Assembly (NCBI GenBank): GCA_947247005.1
Contig: OX365953.1
Span: 8,003,001-8,067,000, forward strand
Direction: 5' to 3'
From: Spisula solida
Lineage: Eukaryota > Mollusca > Bivalvia > Venerida > Mactridae
Length of the DNA stretch: 64,000 nucleotides
Shown: positions 48,490 through 59,146 of the stretch, one piece after another
Layout of the letters: every line of letters starts with the position of its first letter
How positions within the stretch are numbered: position 1 is the stretch's first letter
The notes under the pieces: generated by a model
The model's database searches: none
What the model was told of the DNA's origin: nothing
The model's input: only the letters and a program-made list of their open reading frames with translations
Translations under genes and position numbers: made by a program

Positions 48490-49704
48490 TTACTCAAACT
48501 TAAGCCAGACAACTAATTCGTCAGCTGTATTCATGTCCTTGAATAACATTGGATGGTCTGTCGGTGCGGTGTAAAGTATTTGAGAAGCTTTAGTTTTTTG
48601 ACATTGGTGCAAAACATTTGAAATAACAAACCATCCTATGCTCTTCTCACATTGGTTATCATGTGAGCTTATCGAGCTGACAACAAATTGTGAATTAATC
48701 AGACTCGGACCTTCAAAGCTGAAATCTTCTACAGATGTATTCCGGCGAAGGCTGTCCCAAGAGCTGTTAATCAATCGCTCCTGTACAAACCAGTTAAATT
48801 CATCGCTAAGATACCCATTAAACAACATAGATGCAACAACAACACCACCTGTATTTACTTCAACCTTGACACTTGTGATATGAAGGGTGTCCCATTCATC
48901 TATTAAATGTGATCTCTTTATTTTACTATCTGAATGTTTGCTCATCCATGCGCTCAATACTGAAGATTCAAACCCTCGAATAAGCTTGAATACCTGGACC
49001 CATTTGCTGTGTGTAGATTGGCAGCAAACTAGGTTTGCGTCTGTCCATATTCCTGTTGAAAGTTCACATGACGGCGGTACTGCCTGCACAAGTGCTGTAC
49101 CATCTGGACATATTCGTCTGGCAGTTATATGTGTCACAGTGTAACTGTTAACTTCAAAGTCGAATGTCGAGGTCCTTCTGCAATTACACGTCAGTTGAAC
49201 CGGAGACCATTTGCCGTCAGCCTGACAAGTGCTTGTTTCAGAATCGGTTGTATCTATGCATTGATGTTTAACAACGGATCCTATCGCCAGACTATTCCCA
49301 AACAATGTTGCTCCAGGAATCATTAACTTTTGTTTTGGACATGATTGTGGCTGACATGACCACGTGACATCGGACTCCTGAACGTCACACTGTTCGTACA
49401 TCGATTGGTGTCCATTGCGAACGTCAATAGGTTTCGTGTAAACAACGAATTCTGGATTTCTAGGCGTTGGTTTAATTTCTTTCTCAAACAGTTTACAATG
49501 TGTGTAATGACGGAAATATTTCATGGAAATACACTTCAAGCTTGTGTTACACTGATCTACACATTGTCCATAGGAAAGTTTTGGTAACTGGTTAATAAGT
49601 CCATCTTCCAATTCAGTGACCGAACTGAATCCAGAAACACATGAAGTAAAAGTCAAGAGAATGATTAAATACATCGCCAACAAAGATAGCGCTCGAAATG
49701 ACAT
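48490..49704 (-). CDS. Secreted PAN/apple-sushi-orphan-domain protein, paralogue C
   Basis: Intronless, 404 residues, closely similar to paralogues A and D. Signal peptide LSLLAMYLIILLTFTSCVSG. PAN/apple-like YGQCVDQCNTSLKC...CKLF...FVVYTKPIDVRN. Sushi module SCPKQKLMIPGATLFGNS...CQADGKWSPVQLTC. C-terminal domain FDFEVNSYTVTHITARRICP, CELSTGIW, WVQVFKL, WDTLHITSVKVEV, SSWDSL and GWFVISNVLHQC, ending LVVWLKFE. Cysteine pattern matches the paralogues, apart from A's linker duplication. Differences cluster in the middle of the C-terminal domain (residues ~240-340), where insertions and charge changes are seen. Same transcription direction as the other members; role unknown. Confidence 0.85.
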   Translation of the reverse strand: MSFRALSLLAMYLIILLTFTSCVSGFSSVTELEDGLINQLPKLSYGQCVDQCNTSLKCISMKYFRHYTHCKLFEKEIKPTPRNPEFVVYTKPIDVRNGHQSMYEQCDVQESDVTWSCQPQSCPKQKLMIPGATLFGNSLAIGSVVKHQCIDTTDSETSTCQADGKWSPVQLTCNCRRTSTFDFEVNSYTVTHITARRICPDGTALVQAVPPSCELSTGIWTDANLVCCQSTHSKWVQVFKLIRGFESSVLSAWMSKHSDSKIKRSHLIDEWDTLHITSVKVEVNTGGVVVASMLFNGYLSDEFNWFVQERLINSSWDSLRRNTSVEDFSFEGPSLINSQFVVSSISSHDNQCEKSIGWFVISNVLHQCQKTKASQILYTAPTDHPMLFKDMNTADELVVWLKFE

Positions 49705-50190
49705 AGTTACATAATGATGTTCGTTAAAATCAGTTTTTATTTGCGAATATTTTCACCGCATATCCCGATATGGTAAAGGTTCGCACCCGACTGCGACTAA
49801 CTAAGGATATGATACATATCATACGGTATGCTTCAACGGATGTCAATATAAAGCATTAATCAATTTACTAAAAGATACTAAGCGCCGTTGAATAAAAGGA
49901 TATGACTTTTAAGATAGTTTGTGCATTCAACGCTCAACGCGCGAAACACTTAGCATAGATCACAATAATAAGATAACAACAGGAACATCAAAGCAGACAA
50001 CATCACTAAATGAGTTACTGGACGGAGATCAAAACCCGAACACTGTGATACATGAATCGTAAACAAGCGTTTTTAATGTATCAATAAAAATATTGAAACT
50101 GAGAATACTACAAAAAATGCAAACGGAAATGGGTTCTTTAGCGCAGTAACGTTGTTAGATCATTGATACATGATAAGATGTATGTGAAAT
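49705..50190. repeat. Upstream block of paralogue C, homologous to that of paralogue A
   Basis: Aligned with 36208-36690 (for example CGGTATGCTTCAACGGATGT versus CGGTATGCTTCCACGAATGT, and CAGTAACGTTGTTAGA versus TAGTAACGTGGTAAGA). In this copy the homology breaks here and resumes at 51411. The gap holds a foldback element and a SINE absent from the A copy. Confidence 0.65.
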
Positions 50191-50245
50191 GTAGATAGTA
50201 TAAAGACAAATGCACACCTTTGTGGTAATGAATAAATTTATTTAA

Positions 50246-50414
50246 GAAATAAAAATCTGTTCGCGTTTATTGTCGTTGAATAAAACACGGGCAGGAGTTC
50301 GGATGCGGAAAAATTAAATCACGAGTGCGTAGCACAAGTGATTTAATTTTCCTCATCCGAACGAGTGCCCGTGTTTTATTCACCGACAATATACAAGAAC
50401 AGAGTTTTTATTTC
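50246..50414. mobile_element. Long-hairpin foldback element (GTGCGTAGCAC loop)
   Basis: Arms of ~75 nt with few mismatches: GAATAAAACACGGGCAGGAG on the left, complementary to CTCGTTCGGATG/GCCCGTGTTTTATTC on the right, and ATTAAATCAC / GTGATTTAAT inside, closed by GAGTGCGTAGCACAAG. Outer ends AAATAAAAA-CTGTTC. A diverged right half recurs at ~58728-58810. Confidence 0.8.
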
Positions 50415-50944
50415 GATTCTAAATACGATAATATCCCGCACTATTTAACTGCGCGCATTCCATTTTCACCCATTTGACATTGAACATAATTCCACGCTGA
50501 AATTGAATGGCTTATTAGCTAGTGCAATTACCTCCCTCGTTAATATAAACGACCTTCGTAATTTTCTGAAGGAAATATCACATTTTAAACATTGAAACAA
50601 TTTTAATAACACGAGTATATGGTATCTATTTCATAAAATGAAAAATATAAATGAGTTGATTATCAGAAGCTTTAATAAAACTTGGTTTCTAGAGTATATT
50701 GGAGTTTCTAAAAATAGATGCGTCATAGCTGTAACACTGGATTCTCGTGCAACTCGCCTTGTCATCGTGACTCGTAGAAAAGTTTACTATAAAGTTTACG
50801 TTCATTCATTCATAAATATGTCACGTGATACTGGGCGTAAATAGAAACAGCCAATTTGATAGGTATGTTTTATGGGGGTAATAATACATTGTTAGGTCCG
50901 CTCTATATTTAAACGATTAATCCGCAGATCGTGTTAGAATAATC

Positions 50945-51297
50945 ATTTAAAATGGTCTGAATATTTTTTTTGCGTTCGACTGAGACAGTCGTAGTGCGAG
51001 TCCAGTTTTATCATTCCCACATTGGCCAATGAACCTCCGGATTCTAGGGATGAGACATGTCTGTGAAATGGATTTACCAAGCTGTTTCCGAATAGAATAC
51101 CTGGTTCTTTAACGTATCCAGTGTATAGCACCGATACACGATAAGACTATCTCTGCGTTTCCAACCAGTTCATATCTAGTTGGGTGGAAATCACTGAAAA
51201 GCGTTTCTGAAATTTCCAATTTCCCGGCTGAGATTTGAACCAGTGACCTCCAGATTGGTAGTTGAGAGCGTTAATCACTAGACCACTGCTCCACGCT
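50945..51297 (-). mobile_element. tRNA-derived SINE, second copy type
   Basis: The minus strand starts GTGGAGCAGTGGTCTAGTGA (A box) with B box ACTGGTTCAAATCTC. Then a body containing ATCGGTGCTATACACTGGAT and GTTAAAGAACCAGG, shared with the SINE at 30505-30937 although the tRNA heads differ. The 3' part lacks the GCGCTATATAAA tail. Confidence 0.7.
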
Positions 51298-52129
51298 GTT
51301 TGAATCATCAGCTTTATCATCCTCAACCGAATAGTATAAACTGCTATGTGCCGTAGCAAACAAGTGTTAGTTATACAATACTAGGACTTTACTGCTAAAA
51401 CGTTTTGAACATGAGGAATAATTTGGATTCCAGCTTACACTATCAGTAAAACTAAAAGACAGGAGCCAGTTGCCATACTAACGAACTCGCCAACGAGCGC
51501 TCAATAAAAGCAACTTGCTTCAAAACAGTGCTACGTAGCAAAGTGCTGAGAAACGGTATGCTTCAGGCGAGAACTGGTTGCTGCTTGATTTTGTATTCTG
51601 ATGATATTGAGATACATGTATTTACCGATAGCCAAATTGAGTAAAGAAAAGTTTCTACTCTCTTGATGAGCACGTATTGTAATAAATGGAAATTAATAAT
51701 TAATACACAAGAAACGAAAACTGTTCTTTTTAGAAAAACTGACAGAATAACTTATTTAAACTCATTTTATTACAACAATGTTGAAATTGAAATTGCTAAA
51801 ATTGTTCTCAGTTCAGGTGAATTCATTTTCAGAGACACATACTTTAATAGCTGGGCAGGCTTTTAAGACTATTTTTCAAACGGAGAAACATGTTTATCAG
51901 TTGCACCTATATTGAACTATGATATCTAATTATGAGAACTTTCACACTCGAATGCTATTTAACGGGTTGGTTCATTTACAATTTTGTATTCATATTATTG
52001 GAATAAAAACGGTAACACAGAACGACTTTATATATGGGGAAGATGGTTAGACAAACTTCCATATTGTAAGTTGTAAGATTTTTAACATAATTAAATATTG
52101 GGTCAAACTAAATCAGTCTCATTGTAAAA
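51298..52129. other. Intergenic, no gene seen
   Basis: 51411-51480 is the outer piece of the duplicated upstream block (matches 36948-37010). A plus-strand 67-codon frame at 51663-51866 (YCNKWKLIINTQETKTVLF) resembles the start of a LINE reverse-transcriptase segment, but is too short to call. Confidence 0.35.
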
Positions 52130-52240
52130 AAACATTAGAAATATATATGATACATATCAAATCAATGGTGCCGAATGGTATGCTTCTACGAATGGCAATT
52201 TGATATAAAGCATTTATCCTTTTACTAAAAGATGTAAATT
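52130..52240. repeat. Orphan copy of the paralogue upstream block
   Basis: 'TATGATACATATCAAATCAA...GAATGGTATGCTTCTACGAATGG...ATATAAAGCATTTATCCTTT...ACTAAAAGATGTAA' matches the block upstream of paralogue C (49807-49880) in the same orientation. No coding sequence lies at the expected place to its left. It may mark a deleted fifth family member. Confidence 0.55.
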
Positions 52241-52605
52241 ATAATACATGTAATAGAACACATTTAAATAGCGCCCTACAAAACAAGTCGCTATAGCGCT
52301 GCACACGCGAATGGCGATTCGGGAAATGCTAGAAAAGAGTCTCAAAAGTCTGTTGATTTTTTAATTACTGATTAACCATGCTTCTTGAGTGCCCCTTCGA
52401 AGACTTTCAGACAGTCAACGTGTCGCATTTGTCCTAGTAGATACAGTCCATACTAAATAATATGCTTTGTTTATCATTGTAATGTCTTTGTTATACATAC
52501 ATCGAACATAACTGTTATATGTTTAGAAGATGAATGCTATCCTTAGCTTTTATACAAAGTATTGAACTTTTTCACTATTAGATCACATTAAATTAATATG
52601 TTAGC

Positions 52606-53823
52606 TTACTCGTATTTCAACCAGACAACAAATTCGTCAGCTATATCCATGTCCTTGAATAACATTGAATGATCTGTCGGTGTGGCGTAAAGTATTTGAG
52701 AAGCTTGAGCTTGGCGACATTGGTGCAAAACCTTTGAAATAACAAACCATCCTATACTAGTCTCACACTGATTAGTGCTTGAGCTTGAGCTTGAGCTGAC
52801 AACAAATCGAGAAGATCTCAGACTCGGACCGTTGAAGCTGAAGTCTTCAAGAGATAAATTCCTGCGAAGGCTGTCCCAAGAACTGTTTATCAATCGATCA
52901 AGTGCAAACCAGTTAAGGTTATTGCTATAACACCCACTAAACAGCATAAACGCAACAGTAACACCGCCTTCATTAATTTCAACTTTGACACTGGTGACAT
53001 CAAGGGTGTCCCATTCATCTATTAAATTTGATCTCATAATTTTATCGGGTGAAAGTTTGCCGTCCCAAGCATACATCACTGAATGCTCAAAATCTCGGTT
53101 TAGCTTAAATACCTGTACCCATTCACTATCTGTAGATTGGCAGCAAACAAGGTTTGAGTATGTCCAAATACCTGTTGAGAGTTCACAGGACGGCGGTTCT
53201 GTCTGCACAATTGCTGTAGCGTCTGGGCATATTCGTCTAGCAGTTATATGTGTCACAGTGTAACTGCTAACTTCAAAGTCGAATGTCGAGGTCCTTCTGC
53301 AATTACACGCTAATTGAACCAGAGACCATTTGCCGTTAGTCTGACAGGTGCTTGTTTCAGAATATGTTGTATCTATGCATTGATATTTAACAACGGATCC
53401 TATCGCCAGACTATTCCCAAACATTGTTGCTCCAGGAACCATTAAATTTTGTTTTGGACATGATTGTGGCTGACATGACCACGTGACATCGGACTCCTCA
53501 ACGCCACACTGTTCGTACCTCGAGTGATGTTCATTGCGAACGTCAATAGGTTTCGTGTAAACAACGAATTCACGACTTGGAGGCGTTGTTTCAATTTCTT
53601 TCTCAAACAGTTTACAATGTGTGTAACGACGGAAATACTTCATGGAAATACACTTCAAGCTTGAGTTACACTGATCTATACATTGACCATAGGAAAGGTT
53701 TGGTAACTGATTGATAAGTCCATCTTCCAAATCGGTGACCGAGCTTAGTCCGGAAACATAACATGCAGAATTAAGAAAAATAATTAAATATACCGCCAAC
53801 AAAGATAGCGTTTGTAAAAACAT
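52606..53823 (-). CDS. Secreted PAN/apple-sushi-orphan-domain protein, paralogue D
   Basis: Intronless, 405 residues, very close to paralogue C, especially in the PAN and sushi parts (SCPKQNLMVPGATMFGNS; CQTNGKWSLVQLAC) and in the last 60 residues. Signal peptide LSLLAVYLIIFLNSACYVSG. C-terminal domain has WVQVFKL, WDTLDVTSVKVEI, SSWDSL, FSFNGPSL and GWFVISKVLHQC. A GAGCTT-type hexamer repeat (plus strand ~52779-52800) encodes a serine run just before the conserved TNQC; paralogue C has a shorter, mixed sequence there, so this loop varies by slippage. Its upstream flank (beyond 53823) does not match the block shared by A and C, so its regulation may differ. Otherwise intact. Confidence 0.85.
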   Translation of the reverse strand: MFLQTLSLLAVYLIIFLNSACYVSGLSSVTDLEDGLINQLPNLSYGQCIDQCNSSLKCISMKYFRRYTHCKLFEKEIETTPPSREFVVYTKPIDVRNEHHSRYEQCGVEESDVTWSCQPQSCPKQNLMVPGATMFGNSLAIGSVVKYQCIDTTYSETSTCQTNGKWSLVQLACNCRRTSTFDFEVSSYTVTHITARRICPDATAIVQTEPPSCELSTGIWTYSNLVCCQSTDSEWVQVFKLNRDFEHSVMYAWDGKLSPDKIMRSNLIDEWDTLDVTSVKVEINEGGVTVAFMLFSGCYSNNLNWFALDRLINSSWDSLRRNLSLEDFSFNGPSLRSSRFVVSSSSSSSTNQCETSIGWFVISKVLHQCRQAQASQILYATPTDHSMLFKDMDIADEFVVWLKYE

Positions 53824-54289
53824 GACAATTTATAAATGCCCGCCGTTATTACGTTATAATGGTTATTTTCAGTTTTAACAGCAGTATTAATCCTATCGTA
53901 TAATGATTTATTGTGACTCGAACCGAGTCCAAGTATTCTATTATACACCCGGCGGTAAATCTAATATACAACCAAACCCTCAATCAGCTTATTATTATGG
54001 AGTGCTTTCATTGGTGATAAATCATGAATTATGCAGTTGGCATTCAATCTCACGCACGATATCAGCTATATTGACTGTCGTAAGATATATTGGAGAAATG
54101 CCTTTTAGTAGCTTATTGTGAACGACATATGACATAATTATCTGTAAGTGGATAACTATTTAAATTCATGTATGAGGCTGCAGGAATATACAATTTACAG
54201 AGTTGTATCACTCGATTACACTTTCGTTGGGCATAATGCATACACGAACGATGACTTGATAGCTCTTAATTTCTGTTTTTCCCGTTTGT
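53824..54289. other. Upstream region of paralogue D, no gene seen
   Basis: AT-rich. A 72-codon plus-strand frame at 53903-54121 shows no domain. Confidence 0.35.
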
Positions 54290-54490
54290 GTCAGTCATTC
54301 TAGCTTGTACGTGTGGTCTCAGATTTTGCCTTTCGTGCCGCCTTTCAGGCTCTGCTGTTTATGCTGAGTCTTGTCTGTCCTGTCCGACTTCGGCTTTGTG
54401 CTGTTTAATTGTGGTCTTTGTTGTTTATTTGTTTTCTGTGCTCACCTGTTTAAGTTGATTACTGCCTTCCCTGTCCGATTTTACAATCTT
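54290..54490 (+). repeat. Dispersed repeat family, two tandem copies
   Basis: 'GCCTTTCGTGCCGCC...TCTGTCCTGTCCGACTT' (to ~54390) is followed by 'TTTTCTGTGCTCACCTG...CTGCCTTCCCTGTCCGATTT' (to ~54482). Both match the 7.5-7.9 kb copies. Confidence 0.65.
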
Positions 54491-54804
54491 TGTTTTTATC
54501 ATTGTTATTTAAGTAGAATGGTGGACACAAAGCGTTGCAAAACATATTATGGAGTAAAATGTTAGCGACAGTTTGGGGATGATCATACAGTCGGCATATT
54601 GTATTTCTTTGGACGGGACCCAGCCACCAAGATGACCATCGTCCGATTCAGTCGAAAACATATCTACGACTTTTGTTGATTACTCTCGACACTTTATTCC
54701 TCATATTATTCATAGCCCCCTGTCACCAGTACTACACATACTATGTCAATACATATATTTGTTACTTTTCAGGCGAACGTAGCTGAACTGATAACTTATA
54801 GAGG

Positions 54805-54960
54805 ATATTTGTTGATTTTGGTGTAAGATCGAATTTTATTTCACCGAGTGATCACAGAAAATCAATATTTTCACGAGTGGCGTAGCCACGAATGAAAATG
54901 TAATTTTCTGTGATCACGAGTGAAATAAAATTGATCTTACACCAAAAATCAACAAATTTT
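54805..54960. mobile_element. Long-hairpin foldback element (GGCGTAGCC loop)
   Basis: Arms TTTGTTGATTTTGGTGTAAG / complement CTTACACCAAAAATCAACAA and TGATCACAGAAAAT / ATTTTCTGTGATCA, closed around GAGTGGCGTAGCCACGAATG. The left boundary, TATAGAGGATATTTGTT, is shared with the element at 61352-61510. Followed by a TGACGT-rich segment to ~55110. Confidence 0.8.
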
Positions 54961-55946
54961 CTGTTTATTATATGCCTCAATTCCTCTTAAATATGTGCCA
55001 TAATTGGCTTAATTGGAAAAATCACGTCGAAATTAGAACGTCACGACGTGATAATTATGACGTTATGATGACGTAACGCATATTTTAAAGCCCGGCGCCG
55101 TTGACGTTACGTTTCTTTTTCTGCATGATACTGGAACCAGCTTCTAAAACAGTGAAAATAACAAGGTGGTAATTTCACTGTTATTTTCACTGTTTATTTC
55201 ACTGAAAAATCTCCATAATCCATTGAAAGCAAATAATAAAGGCTTATAACATTGGTATGTCATAGAACCTATACACGGAAATGGCCGAGGTTTCGTGATT
55301 GTTATTAAAAAATATAATTTTAGGATTACCACTTAGATTTCGTTGGAAATTGTGAATCCATTCACTTCTATGGTTGCATGTTTCAACAATTGGACAGATA
55401 TTGCTTGACAATAATATATATTCTATTCTTTCAAATTAAGTTATTTGTTTGGAGAATGAAGAGGAATTTACATTGGACAACAATTTCTAAATGACAGCAA
55501 AGTTGTATATTATTCGGAAAGAAGACATATGCCTAACAAAACAATGTGATTGTTTCTGGTAAAATACAAAAGGTAGGTAGGTCAGACAATATTTTATTTA
55601 TAGACATTTCTATCGTTTTGTTGAGTCTGTAACTATGGTAATGTGATAAGAACAATGTGTTACTTGTCTGTGGGATAAACATTTCATGAACTTGTCTGAA
55701 AAAACCCACAAATTATTAAGCTCGCCATATATGTTTTCTATACACGTTTAAGAAATGTAGATATCCAAAGACAACTCATGACCGATCCTATACAAAGGGG
55801 TTCGACACATATGCCTACAATGATTAAAAACTGTTTTAATTTGTTGTCCCTTCTACTATAGTCCACAACAAGGGATCACACAAGGTGTCAACGAGAATCC
55901 GCCGTACCTCGTTCAAATGGTCATTTCTTCGCCAAATGAGAACATA

Positions 55947-56952
55947 CGAGGGATGACCGGAAAGTTTTGAGACTGCATTCATATAAGCCAAACCACTAGG
56001 GGAATATATTGGAAATTTTACCAGCTGATAGATCAATCTATTATGGACTATGCCTAAAAGTTTCATTAAGATGCAACGAAGACAACACATACTACAAACA
56101 ATATGATAAGTACATGTAAGAACGTACGGAGCACTTCGTAGACGCGCGACGTCATGAGCGCATTTTAGAGGTTGTCACACATGTAGCATTTTCCTCCGTA
56201 GAGAGTAGCCTGGGAACCATACTGGCTCTAACCTAATAAATTATGACCATATTACGTATGATAGTATGCACAGCTGTCTGTTTTGGCATACTCGGGTCTC
56301 AAACCCTTATTTTCATCCACCAATCTTGATACATGTCCCGCTCAGATAGCAGTTGGCATTCCCTCATTATTAACGTTGTTCAGTTCGGCTTTCAGTCGTA
56401 CAAAACTTCATGCTCGTCGCTTAAAGTTTAAAGCTGGCGAACTAACACTGCATTTAAACTTGTCAAGTTTTAGTTATTCCATGCCAGAAAGATAAAAGAG
56501 TGGTTTATGTGTCTGTAAGAGTCATAATTGAGCGCACAAATAGTTTTATCATGGCGCGCTGCTCCGTACATGACGTCAGGTTTTTTCAGGCACCTTGTCC
56601 TCTGCCGATGACCATAACAAACTTGTTTACCACAATACAACAGTAAAAGTTTGAGCAGAGATGCAGGTTATGTTCTTTTGATCGCTCGTGGTTTAACAAT
56701 ACAATATGATGCCAATAATCTAAATGGCGAGTTATTTATAAATTTGGGAACACGTCAATTTTGACGTGCTCCGTAAAGCGCTATACGGGTTGTCATGGCA
56801 TCGATTCACTTGCAAAGTATCCACTAAAATAATTTTATTTTTACACAGAAGACTCATGAATAGTTAATAAATGCAGCGGTATACTATTTAATGGTTTGTT
56901 TCCGATACTTTTTGATGTATAGACAGTGTTAAAACTTTCCGGACAACCCTCG
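55947..56952. mobile_element. Mariner/Tc1-like element, ~1.0 kb, no intact transposase
   Basis: Inverted ends CGAGGGATGACCGGAAAGTT (left) and complement of right end CGAGGGTTGTCCGGAAAGTT, each flanked by TA (55945-55946, 56953-56954), the mariner target. Length is shorter than a complete mariner (~1.3 kb). No recognisable transposase was read in any frame; the interior contains smaller inverted GTACGGAGCAC-type segments, so it is either heavily eroded or a non-autonomous derivative. Confidence 0.75.
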
Positions 56953-56954
56953 TA

Positions 56955-58459
56955 TATAGCTATGGCTTGGTGTTATCAAAAGCTGAATAATTTATCTGCA
57001 AGACAAGCCCAAACTGCACATACACAAATAACTATTACGCTCACAACATGACTCCAAACATCCCCGAAAATAATTTTTTCACCGAGGTAAGACAATGTAC
57101 GAACCAATGCACTACCCTTGTTATTGATCAAATGAGGGTCAATCTTGGCTGTCTATATTATTGTGTTTGTTGATTGTGAAACAAGCTCTACTCTACTACA
57201 ATTTGTAAACAATAAAGGAATATGTGGAACAAATGGGTTAATCTTCTTTAATAAATCTAACCTTTAATATGAATCCTTCTCCACACCTCAGTTCAGATTG
57301 TGTCGCCACGCCACGCCACGAAGGTATGAGATACTTTTTCCATATTTGGTAAGCATCAAGCCATGGACCACTGGTATATATTTTTTAAGCTTCACTATTT
57401 AAAGAACAAGTCAGTTTTCTGCGGGCAGATGATTTAGTTTTTTGCAGTTTGGATGCTGATCGAATTTATTCCGGTGTATGGTTAAATGTATCTGTCCAAA
57501 TAATTCAAATACATGACTTGTAATATCGGACAATTGATTAATCTAACATAACCAACTATAATATGTAACAGTAATTTTGAACTTTATCACAACGAATGTC
57601 ATGATGAGATATAAATCGTATTCAGTTGAAACAAACATGTATCCTCTAATTATTTGGTTTTGTTATGTGCCGAGCGAATGAACAACTAAGAATTTGAAAA
57701 ACATTTATCATGTATCAATATACCATGCTTCTGTTAATCTAGCAATGTGTTCTCTACGGGATGTACTCTCAGTCTCCATGGCTCACTATATTTATGATTG
57801 ACCGGGAAAGTCTTTGCTTATGCAGCTGTCAGACACTTGCTGTTCAGATACATGGTCTCAATTGCCTAGCACTCACAGTGAAATTTCGGACAGTTCTGAT
57901 TTCTTCGGTGAATAAACTATTGCAATGCGACAAAGACCGATGTTATCCGCATGGAATAATGGAATTAGTCTGGTTCACGACATTCTTACAAAATGCTTCA
58001 TTTTTTGGATTATTTTTTTGAAATCGTAAACCATCGAGAACAGGTCACGTGCCCCTCCATGGACTTTTCACTTTGAGCATACCAATATACCTGCAGCCTC
58101 ATTGCCAGCAGGTAATAAGGGGAGCTTTTCCAGTCATTCGAGCGACGGCATCGGCTAATTGTCTGGATGCTGTCATAAAAGTTTGAAAATGAAATATACA
58201 TTTCGTCGTCAATTATATAAAACGTAGCTAAAATGTTGAAAAAAACTATTAACTTGATCTACATGCTTGTCATTTTGGTAAATTCTACGACATTTTGTCC
58301 CAATGCTACGACATTATGTCCTCTTTTTTCTTGCAGTCGTGACATTTCGTCATTTGTAATTAACGTGAAAGACTTCATCCTTGCTCCAAACAATATTGAG
58401 ATAACTTAACACATTACACCTAAACTGTTTGCAATGTGATGACGAAATATCCTTATTCT
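56955..58459. other. Intergenic with a half foldback copy
   Basis: 57603-57649 (GATGAGATATAAATCGTATT...ACAAACATGTATCCTCTA) matches the right arm of the hairpin element at 61352-61510, so it is a solo arm. Plus- and minus-strand frames at 57761-58201 are unrecognised. Confidence 0.45.
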
Positions 58460-58640
58460 GATGTCTTCAGCTTTTTGATTGATGAAACTAGTTAATTCAG
58501 CTTTTTGACAGCTTGGACTTAGGCGGACCATTTTCTCGTTCGGTTATGTGTTTGGCATTGTGCCTAGTATATTTTTATCTTTTCTGTGCTCGACTGGTCA
58601 AGTTGAGCGCTGTCTTTCCTGTCCAACTTATATAATCTTT
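58460..58640 (+). repeat. Dispersed repeat family, most complete copy
   Basis: Order visible: two CTTCAGCTTTTTGAtt-type tandem units, GGACTTAGGCGGACCATTTT, CTCGTTCGGTTATGTGTTTG, GTGCTCGACTGGTCAAG, TTGAGCGCTGTCTTTCCTGT and CCAACTTATATAATCTTTTT. It has no terminal inverted repeats or coding frame; it could be a SINE or the 3' end of a larger retroelement. Confidence 0.65.
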
Positions 58641-59146
58641 TTGAAAATAATATTTTAACATACATGTACATGTAGCTGAAGTATCTTCATTTGATGAATC
58701 AAAACACTGAGAGTACGCATTCAAACGAGTGCCTATATTTTGTAACACAACAAAGCACAGCTCCTATTTATTATTTCGATTCTAACATCGCCAATGCTCT
58801 GCCATTTATAGCACAACAAGACAGGTTAACGTCAAACTACTTTCTTTCCTAGGAACGTTACCGTCACAGTTACGTCATTTGTCATAGTATATGACGTCAA
58901 ACGTGACGTCACCAATCAGCTATATTTTATCGCGGTAATAAAATATGGTAAGCTCACTATACGCAATGAAGGCAAATCTCACGTGCTTTGTTAGAATAAG
59001 AAATGGGCAATGGTAGTAATGAGAGGCTTAATCGCCTCCCAAAAACTACTTCAAGAGCCTGATATTTAAACAATGAGATGTTTCCCCTCTCCTTTGAAGC
59101 AACGATGATTTGCATTAATGAAGAGGCTTGGTAATCATTTACTGTA

